From positions 1 through 53,872 of the forward strand of contig RXJJ01000001.1 of assembly GCA_003963145.1 (NCBI GenBank): DNA of 53,872 bases. The letters are read 5' to 3'. This stretch comes from Bradyrhizobiaceae bacterium (lineage in GTDB: Bacteria; Pseudomonadota; Alphaproteobacteria; Rhizobiales; Xanthobacteraceae). Shown here piece by piece: positions 8,953 to 17,846 of the stretch. Made by a program: the position numbers and the translations under genes. Position 1 is the stretch's first letter, and each line of letters opens with the position of its first letter. A model generated the notes under the pieces. That model did not search any database, was not told where the DNA came from, and worked only from the letters and a program-made list of their open reading frames with translations.

Positions 8953-10278
8953 ATGCGAAGCTCATCGACTGGGGACGATGCTGCAATTTCCCCCGCAACC
9001 GTTGCCTTTGCCAGCGCGATCGGTACCACGATCGAGTGGTATGACTTCTTTCTCTATGGTGTGGTCACGCCTCTCGTCCTGAACAAGATATTCTTTCCGA
9101 ATTTTGATCCGGTCGCGGGCACCCTGCTCGCCTATACGACCTTTTTCGTCGGTTTTATTTCCCGTCCCATCGGCGGCATTATCTTCGGCCACTACGGCGA
9201 TCGCATCGGCCGCAAGACCGTGCTCATCCTCACCCTTCTGATCATGGGCATCGCGACATTTCTGATCGGCACGCTCCCAACCTACGCCTCGGTCGGCATC
9301 TGGGCCCCGATTTTACTGCTCTTGCTACGCGTCTTCCAGGGCATCGGGATCGGCGGAGAATGGGGTGGTGCGGTACTGATGGCGGTGGAACATTCGCCGA
9401 CCGGACAGCGCGGTTTCTACGGAAGCTGGCCCCAGATCGGCGTGCCGGCGGGATTGCTGCTCAGCGCGGGCGTCGTCTATCTGCTGTCGTTTCTGCCTGA
9501 AGCGGATTTCTTCGCGTGGGGATGGCGTATCGCGTTCCTGCTCAGTGCGCTTTTGGTGGCGCTCGGTCTTTATATAAGGCTGAAAATCCTGGAAACGCCT
9601 GCTTTCATGCAGGCGAAAAAGGAAGAAAAAGTGGTCGCCGTTCCAGTTGTCGATCTCTTCAAAACCCACGGAAAGAACACACTGCTGGGACTTGGCGCCC
9701 GCTACATCGAGGGCGTGACATTCAACATTTTCGGCGTGTTCATCGTCGGATACATTACCGGCACGTTGCATCTACCGCGCCAGACAGCACTCGCCGGCGT
9801 GATGATCTCATCGGCAATGATGATTCTCATGCTGCCAATCTACGGCTATATCTCCGACAGGATCGGACGGCGCAAAGTCTTCGCAATCGGCAGTCTATTG
9901 ATCGGCGTTCTGACCTTCCCGTCGTTTTGGCTGATGCAATCGGTGTCTCCCATCCTGATCTGGATCGCGATCGCAATACCCTTTGCGTTCGTCTATCCGG
10001 CGGTTTACGGGCCGCAGGCTGCGCTGTTCTCCGAACTGTTCGATACCCGCGTGCGCTACACCGGCATATCGTTCGTCTATCAATTCTCGGGAATCTTCGC
10101 CAGCGGGCTGACTCCGATCATTGCCACGATGCTGCTGGCAACTGGAGACAATCAGCCGTGGTTGATCTGCCTTTATGTTCTGGCTGTCAGTGTCATCAGC
10201 GCGATCTCTGTCTTCCTGATGAGAGAAAGCAATCAGCGTGACATGACGGTCGACAGCAAGGCAACGAGCCCGGTCTAG
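8953..10278 (+). CDS. MHS-family MFS symporter
   Basis: Inner-membrane metabolite:H+ symporter of the KgtP/ShiA/ProP type. Typical sequence: IGTTIEWYDFFLYG in the first helix, GDRIGRKTVLI in the loop between helices 2 and 3, RVFQGIGIGGEWGGAVLMAVE, and SDRIGRRKV in the second half, with about 12 hydrophobic segments in 441 residues. The ATG at 8953 is preceded by GGGAGG. It follows the BKACE gene by 23 bases, so it is likely the proton-driven uptake route for the acid handled by this operon. A paralogue lies at 52094. Confidence 0.93.
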   Translation: MRSSSTGDDAAISPATVAFASAIGTTIEWYDFFLYGVVTPLVLNKIFFPNFDPVAGTLLAYTTFFVGFISRPIGGIIFGHYGDRIGRKTVLILTLLIMGIATFLIGTLPTYASVGIWAPILLLLLRVFQGIGIGGEWGGAVLMAVEHSPTGQRGFYGSWPQIGVPAGLLLSAGVVYLLSFLPEADFFAWGWRIAFLLSALLVALGLYIRLKILETPAFMQAKKEEKVVAVPVVDLFKTHGKNTLLGLGARYIEGVTFNIFGVFIVGYITGTLHLPRQTALAGVMISSAMMILMLPIYGYISDRIGRRKVFAIGSLLIGVLTFPSFWLMQSVSPILIWIAIAIPFAFVYPAVYGPQAALFSELFDTRVRYTGISFVYQFSGIFASGLTPIIATMLLATGDNQPWLICLYVLAVSVISAISVFLMRESNQRDMTVDSKATSPV

Positions 10279-10320
10279 TTCACGCAATATCCTTGTTACG
10301 AAAGAATTCCGGGGCAACAC

Positions 10321-11067
10321 ATGGACCTCAACCTGAAAGACCGTGTCGCGCTCGTCACCGGCGGAGGCGCCGGTCTCGGCGAGGCCATTGCACGCAGCCT
10401 TGCAGCCGAAAACTGCAAACTCTGGATACTCGACCGCAATGCGGGTGCGGCCGCAGGTGTTGCAGCTTCTATTGGAAACGGGACAAAATCGTACGCAATC
10501 GACATCGGTGATGCCGCCGCTGTCACCGATGCTTTCGCAGCCATTGCAGCCCAGGGCCGGATCGACATTTTGGTGAATGCCGCCGGCGTTCTCTCAACCG
10601 GCTTTGTCGCGGACCTGCCGGTGAATGAATGGCAGCGCGTGTCTCAGGTCAATCTTGCGGGAATGCTTCACTGCATTAAGGCCGCATTGCCGACGATGAA
10701 GCAGCAGCATTACGGGCGCATTATCAACATCGCCTCAATATCGGCCGCTCGTGGAGGCGGATCGGTCGGCAACACGATCTACGGCGCAACCAAGGCGGCC
10801 GTGGTGGCAATGACCATGGGGTTGGCACGCGAACTGGGCCCCGAGGGGATAACTGTCAACGCAATCTCGCCGGCCATTGTGGATACGGCGATGACTCATG
10901 AGTTGCTGTCGGAGGATGCACGACTGAAAATTCTCACCCGTATTCCTCTTGGCCGCATGGCAATTCCGTCCGACATTTCAAATCTTGCTGTCTTTATGGC
11001 GTCGGATCGTGCAAGTTTTATCACCGGCATTGCAGTTCCCGTCGACGGCGGCATTCTGACTACATAG
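10321..11067 (+). CDS. Short-chain dehydrogenase/reductase (SDR)
   Basis: Classical SDR oxidoreductase using NAD(P). It has the Rossmann motif TGGGAGLG, the structural motif NAAG, a catalytic Ser139, and YGATK with Tyr154 and Lys158; the C-terminus FITGIAVPVDGG closes the fold. Asp38 (WILDRN) after the second strand suggests NAD rather than NADP. The length of 248 residues is standard. It is the last gene of the rightward operon and could oxidise a beta-hydroxy acid to the keto acid used by the BKACE enzyme, which is inference from position. Confidence 0.9.
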   Translation: MDLNLKDRVALVTGGGAGLGEAIARSLAAENCKLWILDRNAGAAAGVAASIGNGTKSYAIDIGDAAAVTDAFAAIAAQGRIDILVNAAGVLSTGFVADLPVNEWQRVSQVNLAGMLHCIKAALPTMKQQHYGRIINIASISAARGGGSVGNTIYGATKAAVVAMTMGLARELGPEGITVNAISPAIVDTAMTHELLSEDARLKILTRIPLGRMAIPSDISNLAVFMASDRASFITGIAVPVDGGILTT

Positions 11068-11084
11068 CTGAAAGAAAGCAAAAT

Positions 11085-11978
11085 TCAATCGATGTTCGTA
11101 TCGCGCGTTTGCCGCGAATAGGCCTGCACGAAATCGCTGTCGGCTTTCTTGTGATTCCGGAACGATTTTAACGCCTCCTGATACAGAATTTCCAGCGCCT
11201 CGCGCTTGAGATCGTTGGCGACATCCAATTCGAAAAGAGTGGATGCGGTCCGCGGCTTCGGGATATCGACCTCAATGCACCGCCGTAACGACGCCGGACT
11301 GTTGGACAGGATGATGAGCCGGTCCGCCAGCAGGATGGCCTCATCGATGTCGGTTGTGACAAATACCGCAGTTCTTGGATTTTCAGCGTAAAGCTGCAGG
11401 AAATACTCCTGCATCAGTCCCTTGGTCATTGCATCCAGACCGCGAAAGGGCTCATCCAGCAACATTACCGCAGGATCGTTGATGATCGCGCGCGCAAGTT
11501 CGATACGCCTCTGCATCCCCCCGGACAGTTGCGGCGGATATTTATCCCGGAAAGAACCGAGACCAACTCGTTCAAGAACCTTCTGCGCCTTTGACTTCAA
11601 CGGCCCAGGCTTGTCTCCCCTGGCGCGAGGACCGAACGCGATGTTGTCATATGTCGTCATCCAGTCGAAAAGTGCACTTTCCTGAAAAACGAGAAGCCTG
11701 TCTGCGCCCGGACCGCTGACCTCCTTGCCGTTGCAAGTTATCGTCCCGGCATCGACCCTATCGAACCCCGCAATCAGATTCAGCAGCGTCGATTTCCCGC
11801 AACCGGACGGACCGATGATGACATTGAGTTTGCCGGGCTCGATCGTAAAGCTGCAGTCCTCAACGACCGCTTTCTCCGATTTCGCGTCTCCGAAATATTT
11901 GGTAACCCGATGCAGGACGATCCGGCCGCGGCCAGCCTCGTCAGGATGGATGCTGCTGTCGGGCGTCACGGCTCTCAT
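11085..11978 (-). CDS. ABC importer ATPase 2, switch histidine replaced
   Basis: Second ATPase of a NitT/TauT-type importer with two permease/ATPase pairs. Walker A GPSGCGKST, Q-loop FQES, signature LSGGMQRR and Walker B VMLLDEP are intact, but the switch-loop histidine is a threonine: VTTDIDEA, Thr209, where relatives have VTHDIDEA (the codon is ACC). The start at ATG 11978 overlaps the permease stop (ATGA). The partner ATPase at 12803 has an altered signature (ISSGM), so one of the two shared nucleotide sites would be changed on both faces. A C-terminal tail of about 65 residues follows the ATPase core, as in related proteins. Confidence 0.92.
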   Translation of the reverse strand: MRAVTPDSSIHPDEAGRGRIVLHRVTKYFGDAKSEKAVVEDCSFTIEPGKLNVIIGPSGCGKSTLLNLIAGFDRVDAGTITCNGKEVSGPGADRLLVFQESALFDWMTTYDNIAFGPRARGDKPGPLKSKAQKVLERVGLGSFRDKYPPQLSGGMQRRIELARAIINDPAVMLLDEPFRGLDAMTKGLMQEYFLQLYAENPRTAVFVTTDIDEAILLADRLIILSNSPASLRRCIEVDIPKPRTASTLFELDVANDLKREALEILYQEALKSFRNHKKADSDFVQAYSRQTRDTNID

Positions 11979-12802
11979 TGCTTGCGGGACCATGGCGCCA
12001 TGTACTCCCCGATTTTTCTCACCACAGCGCTGCAACAATATCCGGCAATGCCAATGCTGATCATGCCGACAATGATGTTGTCATAATTGCCGCCGAGGTA
12101 AGAGCTCCAGATGAAATGACCAAGCCCTCCACCCGCAGAGCCGAGCGCTGAAGAGCCGGATATGATTTCCGCCGCCACAACGACTTCCCACGTCAATCCG
12201 ATGGCGACGGACGCTCCAACCATGATCGATGGTATCGTTGCCGGCAGAATGATCTTGCGAAACACGTAGGACCTGGAAGCACCGAGCGATGTGGCCGCCT
12301 GCAGATATCTCAAATTGATGCTTCGCGCGCCGGCGAACACATTCAGGACGATTGTGAAAAACCCGCCGAGAAAAGTGATGAAAATAATCGCCAGTTCCTG
12401 AGTCGGCCAGAATATGATCGCGGCCGGCACCCAAGCGAGTGGCGGGATGGGCCGGATGATTTCGAAGACCGGAAAAGCGATATCGCGGAATGTCTTGTTG
12501 GTCCCCAACACCAACCCGATCGGAACGCCGCACGCAAGCGCGATCAGAAACCCGCCCAGCACGCGCATGAAACTCAAACCCCAGCTCACCCAATAGCCAG
12601 GATCCCTGACGATCTGCATCCATGCAGAAAGGACCATGAACGGTGAAGGCAATTTTCCGATGCCAGGCACCTTAATTCCCGTCCAGTGGTGCAATTGTGT
12701 ACCGACTTCCCACAACAACAGACAGAAAACGAGAGCCGTAACGGCACGCCGCGCGGCGAACGGACTTCTGGGTACGGAGATGCCCAATCCACCAGCGGCC
12801 AT
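11975..12802 (-). CDS. NitT/TauT-type ABC permease 2
   Basis: Inner-membrane permease of the SsuC/TauC type, 275 residues, with the coupling region EIIRPIPPLAWVPAAIIFWP and the loop QAATSLGASRSYVFRK. It begins right after the stop of ATPase 1 and its stop overlaps ATPase 2. It presumably pairs with permease 1 (13654-14544) as a heterodimer, since one binding protein serves both. The start at ATG 12802 gives the usual short polar N-terminus before the first membrane segment. Confidence 0.92.
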   Translation of the reverse strand: MAAGGLGISVPRSPFAARRAVTALVFCLLLWEVGTQLHHWTGIKVPGIGKLPSPFMVLSAWMQIVRDPGYWVSWGLSFMRVLGGFLIALACGVPIGLVLGTNKTFRDIAFPVFEIIRPIPPLAWVPAAIIFWPTQELAIIFITFLGGFFTIVLNVFAGARSINLRYLQAATSLGASRSYVFRKIILPATIPSIMVGASVAIGLTWEVVVAAEIISGSSALGSAGGGLGHFIWSSYLGGNYDNIIVGMISIGIAGYCCSAVVRKIGEYMAPWSRKQ

Positions 12803-13657
12803 TTAGCCCTCCTTGTCTCCGGCGCGGAACGCGGCCATGGCCTCTTCCCTTACCAGGACGTTCGTCTCCTCCATGATTTCGCGGAAACGCCGACTTGTCA
12901 CAACGGTGTGGTCACGGGGATGAGGAATGTCGACCGGGATGATCTTTTTGGGTCGGCACGGCCGCGAGGTCGAAATCACGACACGGTGCCCCAGAAACAC
13001 CGCCTCTTCCAGATCATGCGTGATGAAGAAAATCGTCACGCGATTGCGATAATAGACATTCAGAAGGGCTTCATGCATCACCGACTTTGTCAGCGCATCG
13101 AGGGCCCGATAAGGCTCATCGAGCAGCAAAACCTTCGGATCGTTGATAAGCGCGCGCGCGATCTCGACGCGGCGACGCATACCCGATGAAATTTCGCCGG
13201 GGTAATTGTCCTCAATGCCCGACAGGCCGACATCCGCCAAAAGTGCGCGGCCCTTTTCCTTCGCCTCGGATTTGGTAACGACGCCCTGCCGGACCGGACC
13301 GTAAATGACGTTGTCGAGTATCGTTTTCCAGGGAAACAGCGCGCCGTTCTGAAAAACAACGACACGATCTGGTCCTGGACGCGCCTTGAGTTTGCCGGGA
13401 CCGCATATTTCCTCGCCGTCGAGCAATATCCGTCCGGAGGTGATGTCGTGGAAACCCGCAATCGCATTGAGCAATGTCGTTTTCCCGCATCCCGACGGGC
13501 CGACGATCATGCAAATCTCGCCGCCAGGAATATCGAGCGAACAATGATCAACCGCGAGAACCTGCGACTCGCCCTTGCCGTAGCTCTTGACGACATTATC
13601 GATCTGAATGGCGCCGCGGACGGGGTTCGGTTCAGGTTTGCGCAACGGAGCCGTCAT
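12803..13657 (-). CDS. ABC importer ATPase 1, altered signature motif
   Basis: First ATPase of the two-permease NitT/TauT-type importer. Walker A GPSGCGKTT, Q-loop FQNG, Walker B LLLDEPYRALD and the switch histidine in ITHDLEEA are intact. The signature reads ISSGM (residues 156-160) instead of LSGGM; the DNA clearly encodes Ser-Ser-Gly. I start at ATG 13657, overlapping the permease 1 stop as ATGA; the frame is open about 100 codons further, inside the permease gene, and this is ignored. See the degenerate-site finding with ATPase 2. Confidence 0.92.
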   Translation of the reverse strand: MTAPLRKPEPNPVRGAIQIDNVVKSYGKGESQVLAVDHCSLDIPGGEICMIVGPSGCGKTTLLNAIAGFHDITSGRILLDGEEICGPGKLKARPGPDRVVVFQNGALFPWKTILDNVIYGPVRQGVVTKSEAKEKGRALLADVGLSGIEDNYPGEISSGMRRRVEIARALINDPKVLLLDEPYRALDALTKSVMHEALLNVYYRNRVTIFFITHDLEEAVFLGHRVVISTSRPCRPKKIIPVDIPHPRDHTVVTSRRFREIMEETNVLVREEAMAAFRAGDKEG

Positions 13658-14544
13658 GACGAAGCTCCGATCTCGCGCATGCGCCACTTCATCAGCCGGT
13701 TGCCAAGCAGCCGCACGAGGCTGCTTGACAGATATCCCACGATGCCGAGCGTGAACATACCGATCGCGATCGTGGGATACTGGATTTTCGTGTAGGAAGT
13801 GTTGATCAGATATCCGAGCCCGTATTCGCCGGAAACCATCTCGGCGGCGACGAGAGAAAACCACGCGACACCGATCGAGATTTGCAATCCAGTGAAAATG
13901 CTCGGTAATGCTCCGGGAATAACGACATCCATGAATATCTGATTGGGCGTTGCGCCAAGGCAAGCGGCGGCTCGAATATAGGTCTCGTCGATCGAGCGAA
14001 CGCCCTGCATCGTATTCAGCGTTGTGACAAAGAAGGCCGCGATGAATGTGAGAAAAACGACAGATACTTCACTGCCGTTGAACAGAATGATCGAGATCGG
14101 AACCCATGCCAGAATCGGAATCGGACGCAGCGTCTCAAAAACGGGAAAGACGTATTCACGAAACCGCTCGGACCAGCCGAGCATCAGCCCGAGCGGCACT
14201 CCTAAAATCGTCGCCGCGACGAAGGCCGTGCCTATGCGTACCAGACTTACGAATATGTGCTGATAATACTCTGGCGTGAATATCGAAATCCCGTAGACGG
14301 GATTGGGGCTCAACCACTCAGTGATGACATCCCGCAAACCAGGCAGTTTTGAAAACCGGGGAAGTTTGAAGATATCGACAGCCAGATACCAGGCGCTTAA
14401 AAAAAGGACGAAGCCCAGCAACATCAGCAAAATCTGCTTTTGACGGGCGCTTCGGCGCGCCCGCGCTCGAACGCTCACTATTGTAGGACTCGCGTATGTT
14501 GCCTCTTGGCTAAGCTCAACCATGATTTGGACGCTTGTCTTCAC
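13654..14544 (-). CDS. NitT/TauT-type ABC permease 1
   Basis: Inner-membrane permease, up to 296 residues, with a basic N-terminus (RARARRSARQKQ), several membrane segments, and the coupling stretch ETLRPIPILAWVPISIILFNG plus RAAACLGATPNQIF. Start choice is uncertain: GTG at 14544 gives the longest form and ATG at 14523 is in frame; neither has a clear ribosome-binding site. It follows the binding protein gene across a perfect hairpin (14556-14590). Confidence 0.9.
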   Translation of the reverse strand: MKTSVQIMVELSQEATYASPTIVSVRARARRSARQKQILLMLLGFVLFLSAWYLAVDIFKLPRFSKLPGLRDVITEWLSPNPVYGISIFTPEYYQHIFVSLVRIGTAFVAATILGVPLGLMLGWSERFREYVFPVFETLRPIPILAWVPISIILFNGSEVSVVFLTFIAAFFVTTLNTMQGVRSIDETYIRAAACLGATPNQIFMDVVIPGALPSIFTGLQISIGVAWFSLVAAEMVSGEYGLGYLINTSYTKIQYPTIAIGMFTLGIVGYLSSSLVRLLGNRLMKWRMREIGASS

Positions 14545-14555
14545 TCACTATATTT

Positions 14556-14590
14556 TGCCGGCACACCGCCAAATAGACGCTGTGCCGGCA
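14556..14590. other. Perfect 10-bp hairpin between binding protein and permease genes
   Basis: TGCCGGCACA and TGTGCCGGCA pair without mismatch around a 15-base loop. It lies in the 57-base gap after the binding-protein stop, in the direction of transcription (leftward). No T-run follows it on that strand, so an mRNA-stabilising or attenuating hairpin that favours the upstream gene is more likely than a full terminator. Confidence 0.7.
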
Positions 14591-14601
14591 TAGCAAGAGC
14601 G

Positions 14602-15711
14602 TCAATTTGACGCCTGTGCCTTCACGAGCCCGACGGGCGATTTCAAACCCCGTTCCTTCAGGATTTCCTGAGTGAACGACGGCTCAATCGCGTCGTCACG
14701 CAACTTGTCGACGTTAATCACCTTGTTGGCTTTCAGGAAGTCGACTCCCCGGCCCACGAGGTCCATCACTTCGGGAGTGAAAGTGTATGGAAGGTAGAGC
14801 CGAACGTCATTTCCCCCATCCTTGGCCGGATACAGGCCGTAAATCGCATTGAAGAGGCCCTTGTCCGTGAACCCGGTAACTTTGGCCTTTACGATGTCGA
14901 TCATTTCCTTCGCGTTTGCCGGATTGGCCATCCACAGCTGCGCGTCGAGTTCAGCCTGCAGCCAGGCCTTAACCACATCGGGTCGCTGCTTGATGAGATC
15001 GGCCTGCATGACGACAAAGCCGCCGCCCTGCTCGCCAATCGTCTTTCCTGAGGCAACGCGGCGTGCAAGGCCCTCTTCGACGAGATTGCTGGCATTCGGC
15101 TCCCAGACCGCCGCCGCATCGAGACGACCCGACTTGAACCCGGAGGAGATGACTTCAATATTCTGGTTCAGATAGGATTCAGGCGTCGTGTTCGTGCGCT
15201 TGAAGAGCTTCTGCACGAAGTCATCGGTACAGCTTCCTTTCGGCGTTGAAACCGTCTTTCCGTTGACCCACTTCAGGGCCTCATCGCTGTCTTTGAATTC
15301 GGGCGCATCCTTTCGGACAATGAACACGTAGCACTGATCATACGACATCGCGGTCGAGGCGACGATGCGAACGTCCGATGCCTGCGTCTTCGTGGTCGCC
15401 GTAAAGGCAGGAAGGTCTCCCATGTATCCGATATCCGCCTTACCAGCGAGCATCTGATTCACGACCACTGCGCCCTGAAGACCGATGAGATAATCGACGG
15501 TCGATCCCGGCGGGAGATATTTCTTCCACAATTCCTTGCCGGAGTTGGCGAAGACTGACCAGACTTCGGCGTAACAGCATGGATGAGCCACCGTCAGATG
15601 AATTGGCTCGCCAGGCTTGCCGTAATCAGCTGCTTTTGCAGTGTGCGGAACCGCCACCGCGAATGTGAAAAATAGGCAAGCGATCCATTTGGCCCATAAT
15701 TTCAGGTTCAT
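14602..15711 (-). CDS. NitT/TauT-type periplasmic binding protein (nitrilase operon)
   Basis: Solute receptor of the NMT1/SsuA type for the two-permease importer. A Sec signal peptide (MNLKLWAKWIACLFFTFAVA, then AKAAD) precedes HLTVAHPCCYAEVWSVF, VVVNQMLAGKADIGYMGDLP, RLDAAAVWEPNASNLV and GFVVMQADLI, typical of sulfonate/nitrate receptors. The start at ATG 15711 has AAGGAG upstream; the frame is open further up into the nitrilase gene. Position directly after a nitrilase suggests that the ligand is a nitrile or its product, but nothing in the sequence proves it. Confidence 0.9.
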   Translation of the reverse strand: MNLKLWAKWIACLFFTFAVAVPHTAKAADYGKPGEPIHLTVAHPCCYAEVWSVFANSGKELWKKYLPPGSTVDYLIGLQGAVVVNQMLAGKADIGYMGDLPAFTATTKTQASDVRIVASTAMSYDQCYVFIVRKDAPEFKDSDEALKWVNGKTVSTPKGSCTDDFVQKLFKRTNTTPESYLNQNIEVISSGFKSGRLDAAAVWEPNASNLVEEGLARRVASGKTIGEQGGGFVVMQADLIKQRPDVVKAWLQAELDAQLWMANPANAKEMIDIVKAKVTGFTDKGLFNAIYGLYPAKDGGNDVRLYLPYTFTPEVMDLVGRGVDFLKANKVINVDKLRDDAIEPSFTQEILKERGLKSPVGLVKAQASN

Positions 15712-15754
15712 CACGTAGCTCCTTTGCACTGGGTGTAACCGATCTGCGGCACTT

Positions 15755-16816
15755 TCACGACTTTCGCAGCGAATAAATGCGGCCGCTTTCCTGAGAGTCT
15801 TCCCTTGCAGCAAGGGACGCGGCAGCATCGCGTGTGTTTTCATCTCCCTCGAAAATCGCCGGCTGATTGGCAGACCGGTCGATCGTCAGCTTGAAAACAT
15901 CAAAGCGATTGTAATAACCGGACAGATCGTGAAGCTGCTTGGGCTCGACGCATTCGGCCGTATCGATGTCTCCGTAGACAATGGCTTCTTCGTTTTGTGC
16001 CGGACCCGCAATAACAGCCCCGGTCGGCGAAACGATCATCGATATGCCGCGGGGACTGTCTTCCAGAATGCGCCGGGATTCAGCGTTGCCCGCGCTCAAT
16101 TGCTCTAGCATGGGGCCGTCCATGAACGACGCCGCGACCAGATTGAAAACCTTAGCCTCAAGCGCGTGCGCGTTTGCACGAATTCGGATGCCCTCCGCCA
16201 CGCTGTAAGACGACTCTTTGGGATCGTGAGCCGGCCACACGGGCGGATAGGATGACAGATGAATCTGTTCGCCCTGCGCAATCATGGCGAAGCGAGCCAG
16301 CGGGTTGAAATTTTCGCCACAAATCAGCATTCCGATCTTGCCGATATCCGTCTCAACGACTTTCAGCCCTGCTCCGTCGCCGTTCGCCCAAGCCATCTTT
16401 TCCCAGAAAGTCGGCACCAGTTTGCGGTGGTGATTGAGGATTGTTCCGTCGCTGCCGATCAGGATATTGGAATTCCAGATGCAGCCCACGCTGGCCTGCG
16501 AGCCCTCATTGATTCCGATCGAGACAATTGCGCCGACCTTGCGGGCGGTTGCGGCGATTTTATCGATCTCCGGACCCGGCACCATGATCGCCGACGCCGC
16601 GAGCTTGCGGAACCAGCCATGATTATGGATCGGTGCATTGAGCGCACTCCAAATCGGAAATGCCGAGATGAAGGTCTCCGAAAACACCATCAGTTCGGCG
16701 CCGTTTCCTGCAGCCTCCTCGATGAGTGCACAAACCTTGTCCACGGTCCGGGCTGTGTCGAGAAACACGGGCGCGACGTGCATCACAGCCGCCTTGAACT
16801 TCGGATATTTCTGCAT
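15755..16816 (-). CDS. Nitrilase (carbon-nitrogen hydrolase), CGEN subgroup
   Basis: Cytoplasmic nitrilase-superfamily hydrolase converting a nitrile to the acid and ammonia. The catalytic triad is readable: Glu47 (FSETF), Lys132 (HHRKLVPT) and Cys166 (LICGENFNPL). The family signature of true nitrilases is usually C-W-E after the strand; here it is C-G-E-N, shared with the paralogue at 18603, so both belong to a distinct subgroup. The length of 353 residues matches nitrilases rather than shorter amidases. It is the first gene of the operon carrying the two-permease importer and is divergent from a lysR gene. Confidence 0.88.
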   Translation of the reverse strand: MQKYPKFKAAVMHVAPVFLDTARTVDKVCALIEEAAGNGAELMVFSETFISAFPIWSALNAPIHNHGWFRKLAASAIMVPGPEIDKIAATARKVGAIVSIGINEGSQASVGCIWNSNILIGSDGTILNHHRKLVPTFWEKMAWANGDGAGLKVVETDIGKIGMLICGENFNPLARFAMIAQGEQIHLSSYPPVWPAHDPKESSYSVAEGIRIRANAHALEAKVFNLVAASFMDGPMLEQLSAGNAESRRILEDSPRGISMIVSPTGAVIAGPAQNEEAIVYGDIDTAECVEPKQLHDLSGYYNRFDVFKLTIDRSANQPAIFEGDENTRDAAASLAAREDSQESGRIYSLRKS

Positions 16817-16888
16817 GGGCTGACCTTCTGCTCTTTTCTCAAGCTTGAGTGAGGCAGCTCCACATGTAAAATATTAAAACCGTGGATT

Positions 16889-16911
16889 ATTCATAGGCCT
16901 ATCCTATGAAT
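16889..16911. promoter_or_regulatory. Inverted repeat, probable LysR operator
   Basis: ATTCATAGG and CCTATGAAT form a perfect 9-bp inverted repeat around CCTAT; the 10-base palindrome ATAGGCCTAT lies inside it. It sits in the gap between the divergent nitrilase and lysR genes, as expected for an autoregulatory LysR-type site. It overlaps an upstream ATG (16910), which supports the lysR start at 16928. Confidence 0.65.
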
Positions 16912-16927
16912 GGAGGGAGTTGGTGAA

Positions 16928-17836
16928 ATGACACTCAATTACACACTTCGTCACCTCAAATACTTCCTTGTTGCCGCCGACACCGGTTCGATTTCTCAAG
17001 CGGCACGCGATCTGAACATCTCGCAGCCGTCGATCTCGGCGGCGATCAATCATCTCGAACGCGAAATCGGCGTCGAGTTATTTCTGAGAAAACGGCCTCA
17101 GGGCGTGGCGCTTACGGCAGCAGGAAGAGACCTGATCCGAGCCACGCGGCAACTTCTCAATCACGCCAAGGAGTTCGAAGTTTCAGCCGGAAGCCTGGTG
17201 GACGCCTTGGCCGGGGAAATTCACATCGCGTGTTTCGTCAACATCGCCTCGACCTATCTGGCAGCGATCCTGCGGTCGTTTTATGCTGCCCATCCCAACG
17301 TGACGGTGCGCTGTCACATCGAGGACCAGAGCGAAATCCTGTCCGGAATTTCGAGCGGACGCTACGAATCTGCGATCACGTTCGATCTCGATCTGACGAA
17401 CGATTTCAATGTCGAAGTGGTGCGCGAGTTGATGCCACGCCTGGTGATTTCAAAACATCATCCGCTGGCGAAGCGTTCGCGCGCATCGCTGGAACAGGTC
17501 ATAGCGGAGCCGTTCATCGTTCTCGATCTGCCGCACAGCCGGAACTATTTTCTTTCGCTGTTTCACAATCAGGGACTGCGCCCCAACCGGATCATCCCCG
17601 TCTCATCGTTCGAAACCATTCGAAGCCTGGTCGGGAATGAACTCGGATATTCCCTGCTGAACATCGAGACGCGCACCGCAATGAACTACGATGGAACGGA
17701 GGTGAGGTACGTCAACCTGAGAGAAAAGCTGCGGCCTTTGAAAATCTGCATGGTGACTCTGAAAGGCTCTTCACCCCGGCGGGCGGTGACAGCCTTCAAC
17801 AAGCACGTGCAGACCTTTTTCAAGAAAATGAATTGA
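16928..17836 (+). CDS. LysR-family transcriptional regulator
   Basis: N-terminal winged helix-turn-helix (LKYFLVAADTGSISQAARDLNISQPSISAAI, about residues 7-60) followed by the LysR substrate-binding domain (GEIHIACFVNIASTYLAAIL). The start at ATG 16928 has GGGAG eight bases upstream; an earlier in-frame ATG at 16910 falls inside the inverted repeat. It is divergent from the nitrilase/importer operon and convergent with the isonitrile-hydratase-like gene, and most likely controls the nitrilase operon. Confidence 0.93.
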   Translation: MTLNYTLRHLKYFLVAADTGSISQAARDLNISQPSISAAINHLEREIGVELFLRKRPQGVALTAAGRDLIRATRQLLNHAKEFEVSAGSLVDALAGEIHIACFVNIASTYLAAILRSFYAAHPNVTVRCHIEDQSEILSGISSGRYESAITFDLDLTNDFNVEVVRELMPRLVISKHHPLAKRSRASLEQVIAEPFIVLDLPHSRNYFLSLFHNQGLRPNRIIPVSSFETIRSLVGNELGYSLLNIETRTAMNYDGTEVRYVNLREKLRPLKICMVTLKGSSPRRAVTAFNKHVQTFFKKMN

Positions 17837-17846
17837 ACACCTAATC

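Noticed and set aside
11068-11084. Terminator between the convergent SDR and ATPase genes
   Set aside because: The short gap has no inverted repeat or T-run that I can find.
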